A stretch of 64,000 nucleotides of DNA from Cardinalis cardinalis (taxonomy: Eukaryota > Chordata > Aves > Passeriformes > Cardinalidae). The stretch covers positions 4,914,221 to 4,978,220 of the forward strand of contig JACDOX010000015.1 in assembly GCA_014549065.1 (NCBI GenBank). Reading direction: 5' to 3'. Under the pieces are notes generated by a model, which saw only the letters and a list, made by a program, of their open reading frames with translations, ran no database searches and was not told where the DNA came from. The translations under genes were made by a program, and so were the position numbers. Below, in pieces: positions 11,171 to 24,400 of this stretch. Each line of letters opens with the position of its first letter. The first letter of the stretch is position 1.

Positions 11171-14100
11171 TGCATGGTCTCACTGGAATTCCCACTGAAA
11201 ATGGGAAGCAATATTGATGGCACAATAGATCATACTGATGCAATCTTATAGGAGCAGACAGCATACAAGAAGACACAGTTGATGCTCCATGTGGCAATTA
11301 CAGAATTTAGCTGTAGCACTTCGGTTGAATACTTGTACCATCTCCTAATTAAATGATTCCACTTCACAGGACTGCCATATAGTCCTCTGATTGAGTAAAT
11401 AAAGGACTGTACAAACTTCCATCATCTTAGCAAAGTTTTTTTTCCTTTTCTTCTTTTCCTTTTGGTCTTTGGTGTCCCTCTGCTCCTGCAGCTATCATAA
11501 AGTAAGAAATATAAGAATGAAAAACAATTTTGAACAATAAATAAAATAAAATGTTATGGAACTGAACATCCCTGGGGCACATATGTTTTCAAAAAAACAC
11601 CTCCATATATCCTTACTTAATTATATACTAAATTTCTCCTGATTCTGATTAAAGAATGACTGCATTCTTTTCCAAAAATTAAGATATTCTATATATCTAG
11701 GATAACAGAGAATACTCTTCAATCACTAAGCCAAGGAAGAAATCATTTAGTAANTAATGGCAGGAGTCTGATGCCATCCCTTCACTGCACAGGCTATCAG
11801 CCAAAGAGCACCACACAGCTGCAGTTTTACGGAAGGATTTTTGGAGTTCTGTGATGTTATTTAAAAAAAANCAAGTAACTTGTTTTCCACTTTCCACTTG
11901 CAAGACAATAAAAGCTTTTCAGACCCTTTATTATATTTATAAATAAACAACCTAAACTAACATATAAAGACAATTTTTTACAAGTACAGATATAATAATA
12001 AGCCCATAAAATATATGGTTATTCTTTTGTAGATATGAACAAGGNTATAGGTGTTCTATAAGGCCTATATTAAAATATAGGGAAATTATCTACTGTAATG
12101 TCAGGGACTAAAGGACTTGTGCCCATGATGTCCTATCATTTAATAATTTCATATGAAACATGTCAGATAAACAGCTAGAGGAAAAGTATGAAGATATCAT
12201 AGTTAAATTCTTTAGAAACTATCAACATATATGACATCTCATCACTCTCCTGAAAAAAAGGGCGAGACAAATTAGTCTTTACTAGAATATCCCTGAACTG
12301 TATGACAGGTGAATTGCCTTAGCTTTTCCTATGCTCACACATCACACAAAGCTCACAGCTTACTGGCCATTTTATTTTAAAACAAACCCCATGTTCTACT
12401 TAGGATGCATCAATAATCGCAACTTTTAGTACGTAGCCTGGCACTGGCTTTTACAAATGTTTAAATTTACCTTGTAATTCCGGAGAACCCCAAAATTAGC
12501 TTCTCTTCCTCTGCTTAGAGAAAAGACNCGCGGTTTACAAAATATTTCCCCAGAAACCACCTGAGTACAGTGTGGGTGTCACAAACTAAAGCCCATGAAA
12601 GTTGTTTTCCGGGAGCAGGAATGGTTAACAGACCCTGCCAGAGCTGTGTGTGTCAGCTGGGCGCTCTGTGCCAGCCCCAGCCACAGGCCACGAGGGTGTG
12701 AGGCTGTTCTCCCGCACCCGCGCACACCGCGCGCTTGGTGCTGCAACATGCTATTAAGATATTTCCTTCCTTTCATCCAGAGAGCATTACAGAGGATTAA
12801 CCAGCTCTCCCTTTCTTCCCAGCACACTGTGATTCTCCAAACTCGGAATTTGTGTAATTCTGAAATTCAGACTGGAGGAGGTTTTCCTCATTCTGCACAG
12901 ATCAAAGGCAAACGGGAAAAAAACAAAATTATGCCTCATATACAATGCAAGGGCCTCTTCATTTCTAAGTTATGCAGATGACCCCTCCGCAAAAATAACA
13001 ATCTCTAGGAACTTGGAAGAAAAAACTGTAGTCCCAGTTGCTTTGACCTAAATAAAGTGTCTGTGTAATTATCTTCAACAGGGCTTGCCAAAACATCATT
13101 TTATACTGTTCAAATGCATATTCTAAGAGGGGATGGAAATTTGAGGGACAGGATGGCAAGCAAAGTACATTTTATTTCTCTGAACAATTAGAAAGATTAT
13201 AATAATACAGCAAATACTGTGCATCCTGCCACTATGTGCCATCTTCCATCCCAAAGGATCTCAAAGGGACTTGTCAATAATTCCATTTTTCTCGTTCCAA
13301 AAAATAACATGTCAACCTTTAACTATTTTGCTCCATGCAGCACAATACATGCTTAAATTTCCTACTACCATTTTTGGTCTTGTGAAACTGCCAGTGTGCA
13401 TTTGTTTGGGACTTTTTTTCCAGTGTCTTGGGGTTCCATATAGTCTTGATAAACAGGCACCTCTGCTTAAGTACAAGCCAAATTTTTCTCATAAATCATA
13501 CCTGCTTCTTCACTGCAGGAATTTTGCAAACCTTTTGCTCAAATATTGGAGATGNTTGGGCAATTTCAGTTATGCAATAAGAAAAGTGATAAAATCTTAT
13601 TTTGAAAGGATATGCAAGGAAGTAAAATCTCAGTTCAGTCAGTGAAGATAGAAATTAGAAAATTAAAAGTGAGAATTTTCTCTCTGAACAATGCTTTTTT
13701 TCAAAAAATTTAACTTTTGAAAAAAATGCACATTAAACAAATCAACAAAACTGTTTTAAATGGATAATCCATTACACAGGAAAACATGATTTACAGAATG
13801 ATGTAAGAGTTCAATAGCACAACATCTATTTCATGATAAACGTATAGATTGATTTGTGAGATACACACTCCAGCAGCTGCCTGAAACAGAAGATATGTCA
13901 AAAAAATAGAAGAAATTTATTCACCATTTGAAAATGTTCTGCAGTTTATAAAAGCTGAAGTTCAATTTCTTCAAAATTTAGAAAAAAAATTAAAAAGGGA
14001 ATAAACATCTCAGACTTTCTCCTCATTATCTTAAGCTGACATTTCCTTAACCTGACAAGTTAAATTCAAGAGTCGTTAGGATATGACTGTTTATAACTTT

Positions 14101-14245
14101 GAGAGGGATTTTTATAGAGAGAAAATTATTCCCTGAATTGGAGTCTGGCCAGGGCACTGCAGAGAGAAGCATCTTGAGAAAAAGTGATCTGGTCAAAAAC
14201 AAGGGATACACTCATGCTAAACTGTTTATATAAAACCCTCCTCCT
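11171..14245. other. Intergenic DNA: no gene, one GC-rich patch
   Basis: AT-rich except for about 12640-12750, which holds several CpG dinucleotides (CTCCCGCACCCGCGCACACCGCGCGC). The 128-codon frame at 12595-12981 crosses this patch but has no domain and is matched by a frame on the other strand. The flanking 12760-13060 stretch is repeat-free and conserved-looking. Confidence 0.5.
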
Positions 14246-15000
14246 GGCACCAAGACAAGCTGTCAGACACNACCACAGTGACCATCACAAACAAAGCAGT
14301 AAAGCATTTCATCATGAATGTTATCCCACACTGTGCAATTTCAGACAATAGACATCAGTTTGTNAGCAAAGAGTTTGAGCAATTTACCAGAAAATGTGAA
14401 AGCTGGTCAAATAGAGAAAGGAAGATATTTCCAGCCTATTACAGAAAAGTTAAACAAGGAAAAAAACAGAGGATCTCTCACAAAAATGATCTTACTAGGT
14501 TGATATACAGATGCATGCCAATAGTCCCTCTGTTGTTAGAGCTTTATTAGGGCCAACAGTGAAAGCATAGGTAAGACAAAAATTGACACTTCCTGATTCC
14601 AAAGCATACAATAGGTGATGAACCAGAAACATCTCAAACTACCATCAGGAGTCCCTGTTGGGATCAAATGCAACCTCATGAGAAATAATATATTTGTGAG
14701 GAAGATCCGTGTGTTGAACAGATAAAGCTTCAATCATGTCACACAGCAGTGGCTGGGTATATTATTCGCAAAAATCACAGATACACACTTATTACAAACT
14801 CAGGACATTAACATGAAGGTGGTACTGAGACTCAATCTGCAGGATGTGGAAAGGAGCNTAGCAGAAAAACATCCAGTAAACATCAGAACAGACTTTCAAA
14901 ACACCCTGCTAACAGAAGAACCAAGTACAAGCCAACCTCTTATCATCACAAGAATAAATTGCATTGGCACCAACATCAAGATGCCTGCAAGGTAAACACA
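14246..15000 (+). mobile_element. Possible Ty3/Gypsy-type integrase relic
   Basis: Translation of about 14246-14400 gives KLSDTTT.. AVKHFIMNVIPH, then ISDNRHQF, one unread residue and SKEFEQFTRK. This resembles the integrase core segment with an SDNGPQF-SKEFEQF signature that contains the second catalytic Asp. A frame change then gives AGQIEK, similar to the NGKAE block with the catalytic Glu. Further on, near 14780-14995, RYTLITNSGH and TEEPSTSQPL resemble the end of pol in such elements. Stops and frameshifts make it non-functional. No LTR could be delimited. A retroviral origin is less likely but not excluded. Confidence 0.5.
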
Positions 15001-18000
15001 AGGCTTTGTACAATACTGGCATGAGAAAGTAACTCTCTTNAACCCAGAAGAAAACACGTTAATTCTCCAAGCAAACTGGAAGCTCACAAAAGCTATCAAA
15101 GAAAGAACTTGGTGTGAAACAGTGTTAAGTTATATAACTGAGGAGAATTTTAAGTGTAAAAGAAAGTCCTGCTAACCACATTTAATGTTGCTGATTTAAG
15201 TACAGTAAGAATCACATTAGGAAAGGTGGCTTCCCAAGTAGGGATATTGTGTTTTGATGGGCTGCTTATGTNATAGGTTTATGTATCTTTTTATATTTTT
15301 ATATACATATATATATATAATATCTTTAAAACCTCTTCTTTNGAGGAGTTCCTATGATAGACAACACTAACTATATGTATAGGAAGGACTAAAACTGAAC
15401 TATGCACCACTTTGGCTCTCTCTCTTTTTGTGCTTGAACATCAAACACCAAGGACATCAGTTCACTTTTAGTTCACCTTTTCAAGCTTACCAGATAACAC
15501 TTAACACATCCTTCCAGGGAAGTGTAACTTCTAGGTCCTGTCTCTTCTCCTTTCTTCCCAAGAGTGCAGTAAAGATGAAGCTGCTAATGTCCTTCAAATG
15601 AAATGACAACNGCTGTAAAAGAGAAGACATTGTCTAAAGTTCTGAAGAGACATGTTACTTGTCACCTTTTGCATTACCTATTANTGCTGTGCAGACTTAT
15701 TGCTTCTTTTCTCTTAAATGGGACTTCACATTTGTCTCTAGTAGATCCTTTGGCTTCCGTGGGCCTTTGTTTTGTTGTTGATTGGGTTTTCATCAGCAGG
15801 AACAATGCATGCTGTTTTTCCCATAGTGTTTTTGTACACTGTGACCCAAAATTTAACACTTCATTTCTTATTTTCTGCTATGGAAAATGCCAATATTTTG
15901 AAATAACTTTTCCATTGAGGCCGACTTCCACTGAGCATAGGAACAATCACATAGCCTGTCTCAGTGCTGCACTGTGGGCAGAAATGAATGATGTGCCAGT
16001 GTCCTCAGCCAACCACACTCCCCTCAACCACAACTAACAAAGTATTAAATCTGACAAAAGTCCAGCTGATAATGAACCCAAATATGCTGACGTCAAGAAG
16101 GCAGACAACTGTCCCACTGTTTATGATGTTCCATTTTTTGCAGCTCAGCAGGGTTATGTCCTCCTACGTGTCAAATGAGTGTGCAGCGCAAACGCCATAT
16201 CAATACACCCACCTACAAGAGGAAGCCAAGCCATTGGATTCATTCCGTGTATCTACAGCCACTAAATATTTGCACTGAGTGAAAACACATATTCAGAGTA
16301 CAGCTTTCCCCTGCTAAGCCTCATGTTTAAATAATTTTCAACTTCCTTTTTAATTATGTGCCTTGGAGCCTGCTTTCCAGATTGAATCTGTACCCTAGGC
16401 AGGCTGGATCTGTGCTAGAGCAGCNTGTCTCATTTCAGCAGGTATCCAGTAAGAGATGGCACCCAGAAAGCTGCCTTCTGCACGGAAGGATGAAATGCAA
16501 GAGAAAAAGCTGAGGGGCTGAGGACCCCAGTACAAGCAAACAAGGTGAACAGATTTGGATATGTATGTTGTGCCTGCAGAGCAACAAATTGCCACGAGTG
16601 AGGTGAGCCTTTGATTCTCAGCTCCAGTCAGCAAGGACAGATTGAAATGGGGGGGTAGCTAGAGCCAGTTCAGCCTTTTNAGACCAGAATTTGCCTTGTC
16701 AGTTCAAATTCAGAAAGGCAGGCATGGAAGCCGCTGCAAACACCCTGAAATTTTGGCCTGTCCTTTCAGAACAATATAAATAATGTGAGAAGGACCAGGT
16801 GAGGAAGTGAAGAAGAGAGAAAGATTCTGACGGCCAATAATCCCATCAGGGCTTCCCATTACACAAATCCTCACCAAGTGAGACAACACTCAGAGGGACA
16901 GGGGAATCCATTAATTGTTTTCCTCTGAATAACTCACACACATCACTTGTCTAATGAACCACATCATTCCTGTATAGCTTGAAAAATCACCTTTTATGAT
17001 TCCTTGATTAGACCTTGTAAAAATCATCACATTCAACTGTCTCTGCAATATAACTATGGTTGAAGATTGAATCTGTCTGATGGTTATGGGCAGCAAATTC
17101 CTAAATCCCTTTATCATTTCAATTCTCCATGTATAATTTACGTGAGATTGTTATTAAACTATGCCTGTTCATTTTCTCAAGTTTAATTTCCAGAAGTATT
17201 GTCTTCAAAGCTCCACTTTTAAAAAGCAACTAAGAAANTTGTTTTCCCCACTTAAAACTGTTCCTGATTTTGGGAAATATTGGAATTGCTTATTATTAAA
17301 CCTTCTGTGTGAAAATTATCTTCCACAGGCAAGAAAACACAGCAGGTACCAACAGTATGCACCTACAGACTTCCAGTCACTCAGTGTGGGAGCAGAACTG
17401 AAGAATTTCTTCCTTTGGTCACAATTATTTTTCTCCCTCTGCTTCTCTATAGTCTCCTCTGTAAGAAAAGTGATATTTTCTGTCACAGCTTCAGTCTCAC
17501 TATGTAAGTTAAAAACACGTCCTGTCTCCATTACATGATTAGAGGCAGACTTTCAACTCTGATAGTCTATGAGCTAAAGTCGAGGAACGTGCGCCAGCTG
17601 TTACAAAACAGTTTTCCTGGAAAATAGCCACCAGACCAGCAGTCAAACTAGGACATTCTACATACAAGGAAGAATAAAATAAATAAAAAAATAAAAAAAA
17701 AGCAGTACAACACATGATTTTAATAAAGTCAGGAATGCCATGAAATGTCCAGAAGAAAACATGTCTATACTAACCACTAAATCTCATTAAATCCATGAAC
17801 ATTCACTGCAAGAAGAGCACCATGGCACTGAAACACTCACCCCAACATCTTCACTTTCTATTAAAATCTGCTGCAGAAATTCAGGTGTCCTTCTGTCCTG
17901 TTGCAACTTAGATACTTGCTCATCTGAGTATCTGAGGACATCTCAATATGGGATGTGTCTCACATCCATCACATGTTCTTTGTTCTCTCATCATCTCCCC

Positions 18001-21000
18001 ATGGAGGAGGAGTATGTGGCGCCAGGCCTCTTGTTTTCCTAGGGATTGTTGGTTTTTTTCTGGTTTTGTCTGCACATGTTTCTGCATACTGGATAAAGCA
18101 AGGTCACAAAGCATGTCTCACATTTGGAGTGGAAGACTGTGAGGCTTGTGATAGTCCTTAGCTTCTTAGGCTTTTGTTTTAACTGATGGAGAGCTTCCCT
18201 AAGGCTTTGTTTCCCTCACAGACAAGCTTATCCAAATGGAAGAGTGCTCGCTTGAGCCAGAGCAGCAAAACAATCAGTGTCCACCACCAGAATGCCATTT
18301 CTGCAGCTTTCTAGAAACTTCAGTGAATAAACCCCAGGTGTTCCCTAAGGAATTCAAGAGAGGAGTCATGGTTTGGTCACATTTCTGATTAGAAATTACT
18401 AAGTCTAATGATCCTCACACTAAGAACCATGACAACAAAAGGTACTGCAGCTTTTATTTAACACCCAAACCAACTTCTGCAACAAATGTTCACACTATTT
18501 AACTTCAGGAGAGAGCTCTGCTGACTAAGACCAAACTCCCATGTGTTTATAGGCTGCGGATTCAGAGCTAGGAGCCTACTCATCCTCCCAGATGTCCAGC
18601 TCTTATGCCAGTGTCCTCGTGCCAGCATGAACACAAATCACACCAACACTAACCACAGACTTACACACAAATAAGAATGAATTTAAGGACTTACAGACCA
18701 TAATATTATGTAAAATTCAGGAGAAGCAGTTGCAAGATGTGACAACACTGCATGGCCATGATTGCTGGCATAGATCATGAGAGGAAGGAGGATGTTTAGT
18801 CAGCTTGTCCAGGATGTAGTGAGAGCTGTTGGCAGCTGGGAAGGACAGTTTTGGGCAGTCAGGGAAATTGCAGGTGGATTAAACATTTTGGAAGGTCTGG
18901 GTATCTCAGTTGCTGGAGATTGAGCAGTTGAGAGGACAGGGGGTTCTGTGAATACTCTCGTCATGTCGGGAGAGGCTTCTCTGAGACTGTCTCTGGATAA
19001 CCCTGTGAATTTTGATGGCAAAGCAAAGCCATTCTGACATGCAGAACTGACAGTGCAGAAGCCAAGGCACACAGGAGAGCATTACTGCTTGTTTAGGTTT
19101 AGAATTTCAGCGATTCTGTTGCAAAAATTGCCCAAAGGAACTGCTGTACCTGGTGGCTGAGGTTCACAGTGTGCAACTGAAAAATAAGTCAAAGAAATGA
19201 AGAAAGTGTGTATGTAAATACACCTATTAGTTATTCTGAAGATCCAAAACAAAATTAACTGTTTTGAAGAAGCAAGAAAACTTACATTTAAGACAATAAA
19301 TAAATGTCAGACCATCAAGAATAGAGGGGAGAATCACATGTTTAGCACGTGCATATCAAGGTTTTTAATGTTATCAGAGGGGAAATTCTTTCAAGAAATG
19401 TACAGTATCCTGATTTGGCTTGATCATAAGTATTCCCTTAGGAACACTAACCAGTTAGGTAAAAATCTACAGAAGACTGTTTTGCACAGACCTTTTNTCC
19501 TAGAGATGAGTGAAACAGGAATAACTTCATGATGAGATGTACTCTACCCTCTGTTCCCTAAAGAGGACTTAGTTCTAACTTGACCTTCGTCCATGATAGC
19601 ACTCCATCATAAATTTTTTGTACAGACATGAGCATTTTATTGTACATTGCAAGCACCAGTTCAAGCCATGATACTTGTGTTGTGCTTCTAAACATGCCAA
19701 GGTGTGTTTGGACAGGGCAATATGGGTTAATTGTAACTTTACCAGTTATATATTGCAAACAAAACACTGATAATAAAACGTGAGACAGAAAATCAATATG
19801 GTTACAGACAAATTAATTATCAATTGTATATGGAGTTAAAAATAATGAAATGAGATCATCCACTTAGTTATTTTCAATGTTCTGTGTCTCTGTGGTCCTC
19901 TTTTGAGTTTAGAAAATTCTCCATAGGTCTGCAAAAGCAGAATAATTGCCTGTTCAGTCAAGCTCCTCTCTCCTTCTGCTTCTGCATTGTAAACTCAGAC
20001 ACACTTCACCAGACCCTGTGCCTCAGATCACATCAGTTCCTGCCTTGCTGGATCCTCCCGATAAGGCTGTCATGCCTTATTATCTCAAATGAAATGAGTA
20101 CTTCCAATTTCCAAACTTTTCCCCCTTTTCCCACTTCCTGCTCAGGTCCTCAGCAGTGAAACCTCCCTAACCATTGTGCTGCCCCTCACCTCCTACAAAG
20201 CCCTGCTCTTTCTCATTGCCTTCCCATTGTTTCCCTGGCCTGAATTTTATTCCCATGCATTCCTTGTTCTCTCCTTGCTTCTTTTGGCCTATCCCCTATT
20301 TTGCATCCTCCACATCACCTGGGCTTTCTGAAGTTCTTCTTCAAACTCGTTTGAAGGGCTTCCATATCTCCATCACACCTGCAGCTCCCACAATCTCCTC
20401 TGCTACATGCCTTTAGGTCAGGTTTCCAACTCAAATGGTACAGTTACAGACTATCCCTTTCCCAAGACAAAAGCAGATGTCTTTGGGCCAAATCCGNATC
20501 TGATATGCATCAGCTTGGCTCTCCTGATTTCAGGGGAAGGCTGCAGGCTCCAAGCAGCTGAGCAGCTCACAGGCAGCTTTGCCCAAGGGGATGACTGCGC
20601 CACATCGCACTGAGTTCTCATTACCCCAGTAATGGCTATGGCTAGCTCTGCCTAAAGGCCAAAGACAGGAGCTGGTATATTGTGTTTTTATAGTTGTGGG
20701 TCATTTGCAGTTCTGTCAGATACATAATAATGACAACAGACTTTGTTTAGCTGTTTTCAAAAACTTGAAATTGCTTGCGGGGAAAAGGGTGAAAAGCAAT
20801 AAAAGGACNTAATTAAAGTGTATTCACTGAGGTCACCCAGTTATGACACATACATTTGGTTAAAAAAAATACATTTTTTTTTCATTGTCACAAAAACTGG
20901 CAATTCCAATTTACAAGGCCAATTTCTGTCTGCTGACTCCACTGTTCAGTTTGGAGTCTCCCTTAGTGCCAGCATGTAACATCAGTGGCCTCCTGCAACC

Positions 21001-21130
21001 AACATTTACGCAGGACAAAGTGTGATTTTCCAGGTTCTCCTCCCTCCTGGATTACCAAACTTTAATTAACAGGACTCAGAGGTCAGTAACTCAGACTTTC
21101 CACATTAAGAGATCCTTTCATCAACAAATT
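15001..21130. other. Intergenic DNA: no gene
   Basis: Includes a TA-rich stretch at about 15285-15325 and a pyrimidine-rich stretch at about 20090-20400 that is unusually low in stop codons but shows no domain. No young repeat, RNA gene or exon recognised. Open frames are up to 144 codons and overlap on both strands. Confidence 0.5.
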
Positions 21131-21139
21131 ATGGCTCTG

Positions 21140-21440
21140 ATGGTGCCGCAGGCGCAGCCCTGGGACAGCAGGAGGTGATGACGGCGAGTCAGCCCAGGAG
21201 CAGCCCTGGGAGGCTGAGCTGCTCAGAGACAGCCCCGGCAGCGCAGAGGCCCCGTCCTGGGGCAGGCAGCTCTGTCTAGCACCAGCGTTTCCCAGCAGCT
21301 GCCGGGAGCCCTGCCCGGGACAGCCGCGGCCGTGGGAGNGGAGCAGCCGGAGCCGCGCCCGCGCACCTGGGCCCAGGCGGGTTCGCAGCATCCTCACGGC
21401 TGGGCACGGACACACCGATCTGCCCCGACAGGTTCCGCTC
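21140..21440. other. Small CpG-rich island in the desert
   Basis: GC-rich block with clustered CpG (GCCGCAGGCGCAGCCC, CAGCCGCGGCCGTGGGAG, GAGCCGCGCCCGCGCACC), clearly unlike the AT-rich DNA on both sides. A 144-codon minus-strand frame (21083-21517) runs through it but looks compositional. It may be a promoter of a non-coding RNA or a methylation-free enhancer. It could also be the remnant of a GC-rich repeat. TGACTGAAATATTCTCAG follows at its edge. Confidence 0.5.
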
Positions 21441-24400
21441 CCCAGCTGCAAAATGACTGAAATATTCTCAGATGATAGGTCTCTGAGCAAGATGAATGTG
21501 TTAAGAGCCAGGGCCAAACCCTCAGCTGTGGAGACTTAGAGCTACGGTGATTTCATGCAATATGGAGATTTGCTTTATTGTTTGGTTTGGGACGTTTGTT
21601 TCCCCTATATTTCCCCACAAAACAAAGCTGCAAACTTTGACTGGAGACTGTTCTATTGCTTTGGACACCCTTTTGTTTTTCATTCCCTTCTTTTTTACAC
21701 ATTTTAACCTGATAGATTTTAAATTTTAAAAAAAATAATAAATTCATTGCTTACATAGCTTCCAGTGTGCCATTCTGACTAATGAATGCCAGCAAATCTC
21801 AAAGTAAAACCAGTGTGAACAATGGTGCTACAAATGAAGAAAGAAGACACTTAGTAGAAAGTTGCCAAGAGAGGCTGTGAGATGCCAGATAAAAGCCAGG
21901 GATGCATCTGAGGAAACAAGGCAACTGCAAGAGATAAGAAGGCAGATATAGAGATTTAAGCTCAANAAATAAAGCAGATTTTTGTAAATCAGAACAAAGA
22001 TATAAAGACAAAGATGAGAGAGAAAACCAGAAAGAACAATATGGAATTTATCAAGACAACACTGAACAAACAAAACAAAACTTGAAAGTATGGTAGTAGA
22101 AAGAAAGCACAAGAGAGGGAAATAGCATTTTATTGCAGTGCTGGGAAAAAGACAGAACTCTGTAAGTGACAGGGCACAAATCATTAAAAGAACTGAAGTA
22201 TTCTACAGAGACTTGGAGTCCTGCGTTTATAGCAACTAGCCAAGAAAAGAGTTTTTGCCTTCAAAAAGCACCTCTGAATTCACAAATGAATGAAATGCGT
22301 GGCCTGACCAAAGCATACAGTAGGTCAAGGCACTGGCAGGCAGCTGCCTTTGATAATCCATGCAACAGCCTGTCAGACAGCAGTGTGCTCGTTCTGATGT
22401 CTGTTTAGTGTCCTGTATAAAAAAGAGCTGTTTGTTCCCTTGCAGGAGATACTTGTCTCTCTTACAAAGGATACCAGGGTAGTTGGCACAACCAATTCTC
22501 TGAGCAAAGACGCTGAGAGATGACTGGGCACAGGGATTTTTTTTAATTTTTTTTTTTTTATAATATGGGCTAAGACATATCTCTATATTCTGAATGAACA
22601 AATACAGNATCACAGTTACTAAAATTTAGCATGACCTCTGCTAGGAAGGTCATTAGAGACTGTTTCAGAAAATTTTAGCAAGCTGCCATGAAGTGCCTAC
22701 ACCAGCCTTCCACATTTGATTGTCAGCCCCCAAGTACGACCATAGCGGCAATGTGTGGGATCAGAACAAAGGTCTGCACCTTTTTTCTCCAGCAGTGCCC
22801 AAGCACAGGAGCATGTGAAGCATCTAAGATCAAGGCAGCATGTACAACATTTCTGTAGTCTTCCAGTCCTCAGCCCTTTGTGCCTCAGCAACCTCCTAGG
22901 CCAAAGATGGGCTCTGTGTATCCAGGAACTCTCAGGTTTCCTTTCTGCACTCTGGCAAAGCCTTCCCTTTAAGGCATGTAAACCTTTATAAAGAGATGAA
23001 TCAAGGAATGCTTTGGCTTACCTGCATGTAGGGTGAAAAATCACTTCGGACCTTCTCCAGACATCATAATTTTGTCCATCGCTATAAACAAACACATTTT
23101 TATGAACCTCAAATATCTTTTTTATAGTATGCAGAGGTGTTTTCTCAATTGTTCTCTCTATGTTGCATCTTCCCTGTAGTCCTTCTCTGAATAAGAACTA
23201 CGATGAACCACNTGAAAAAGCAAATACCACCTATGGTCCTTGTGTCTGATCTGAGGACAAGCAGAAGGCAGTTTTGTGTTAGTGGTGTGGGGGGGAGGGA
23301 TTTAGAGATGGGGGAAGCAAAATGGAAAAGAAGGCAGGAGAGATTTGAGAAGGCATTGAAATTAACTTATTTGTGCCTGACATACATGCAGAAATGAAAT
23401 GCAGGTGTAACAGCATTTCTGTAATAGAAATCTTCTGTACAAAGAGAAGATCAGAAGAGGTCCCCTTGACTCTTATGAAGCCCCATCATGCCGAAGCAGC
23501 CCAGCAGAGCAGGCAGAAGATGCCAGATCTCCGACCAATCCATCTTCCCTACTGTCTTATCACACTGGCCCAGGTTGCCACTGCACCAAAAGTGAAAGCC
23601 CCTTAGGGGATAGCACCGAGATCTGCCTTCCTCTGAGCTACTTGGTAGCTTTACTCCCCTCCTAATCTATCTTGGAAGAGGTGATTTCGCACTGCCCTTA
23701 TCTTAACCTCCATTAAACCATCTTTAATTCCACTGTGCCCCTTAATTTTAGTAAGATCAACCGCAGATTAAGACGATATTCAGCACAGGAGTGACCCTAC
23801 CCTCCACTTTTGCCTCTAAGAATCAATCTGGGAAGTATTTCACAGGTATTTAACAGCTGGTACCTGTTACCACCCCTTCACAGATACTTTAGAGACCAAC
23901 CTATTTGTTTATAGTATTCATTTTTCCTAGCCTATGCAGTCAAGTGCTACCCTGCCTGGGGAGAGCACCAACAGTGGCAGAGCACTAATGGACAAACCCT
24001 TACAAAGAAAAACAAGAGAAAACCAAAATGCTTTCAAATCCTTAAATCTCCTTCAACATCACCTACAACCCGCTGCCACCAGCTCGAGGGTAATTGCTAT
24101 CATCGTAGGTATGGGCTCCAATTGGGCAATCTGCAAGGGGTTCAACACTTGGGCTGGATCTGGGAGCTTCTGCCGATTTTTACCACCTACAGATCTGGCC
24201 TGAGATCTGCTGTTTTCCCGCGACAAACGCGAGAAAGAATACGTCTCCTGCATCCTGTTAGCATTCGAGCAAACATGGTGTTTAATATTAGAAGCCGGTA
24301 TGCATGTGGTTGCTTAGGAATGAGAAACATCCTTTTGCTATGCCCTCCGATATGCACAGGGTTGCTGTGGGATGTTTTTGTGCATTCTACTTGAGCAGTT

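Noticed and set aside
12595..12981. A 128-codon plus-strand frame over a CpG-containing patch
   Set aside because: No recognised domain, and the opposite strand is open too. More likely regulatory or random sequence.
17977..18000. Small hairpins such as GGATGTG..CACATCC near 17950, considered as RNA structures
   Set aside because: Arms of only about 7 bp are expected by chance in 64 kb.
20090..20620. Adjacent open frames in a pyrimidine-rich stretch, considered as exons
   Set aside because: Low stop density follows from the pyrimidine bias. No conserved motif is seen.
21083..21517. A 144-codon minus-strand frame over the CpG-rich island
   Set aside because: Pro/Ala/Arg/Ser-rich translation typical of GC-rich non-coding DNA, with no splice or domain evidence.
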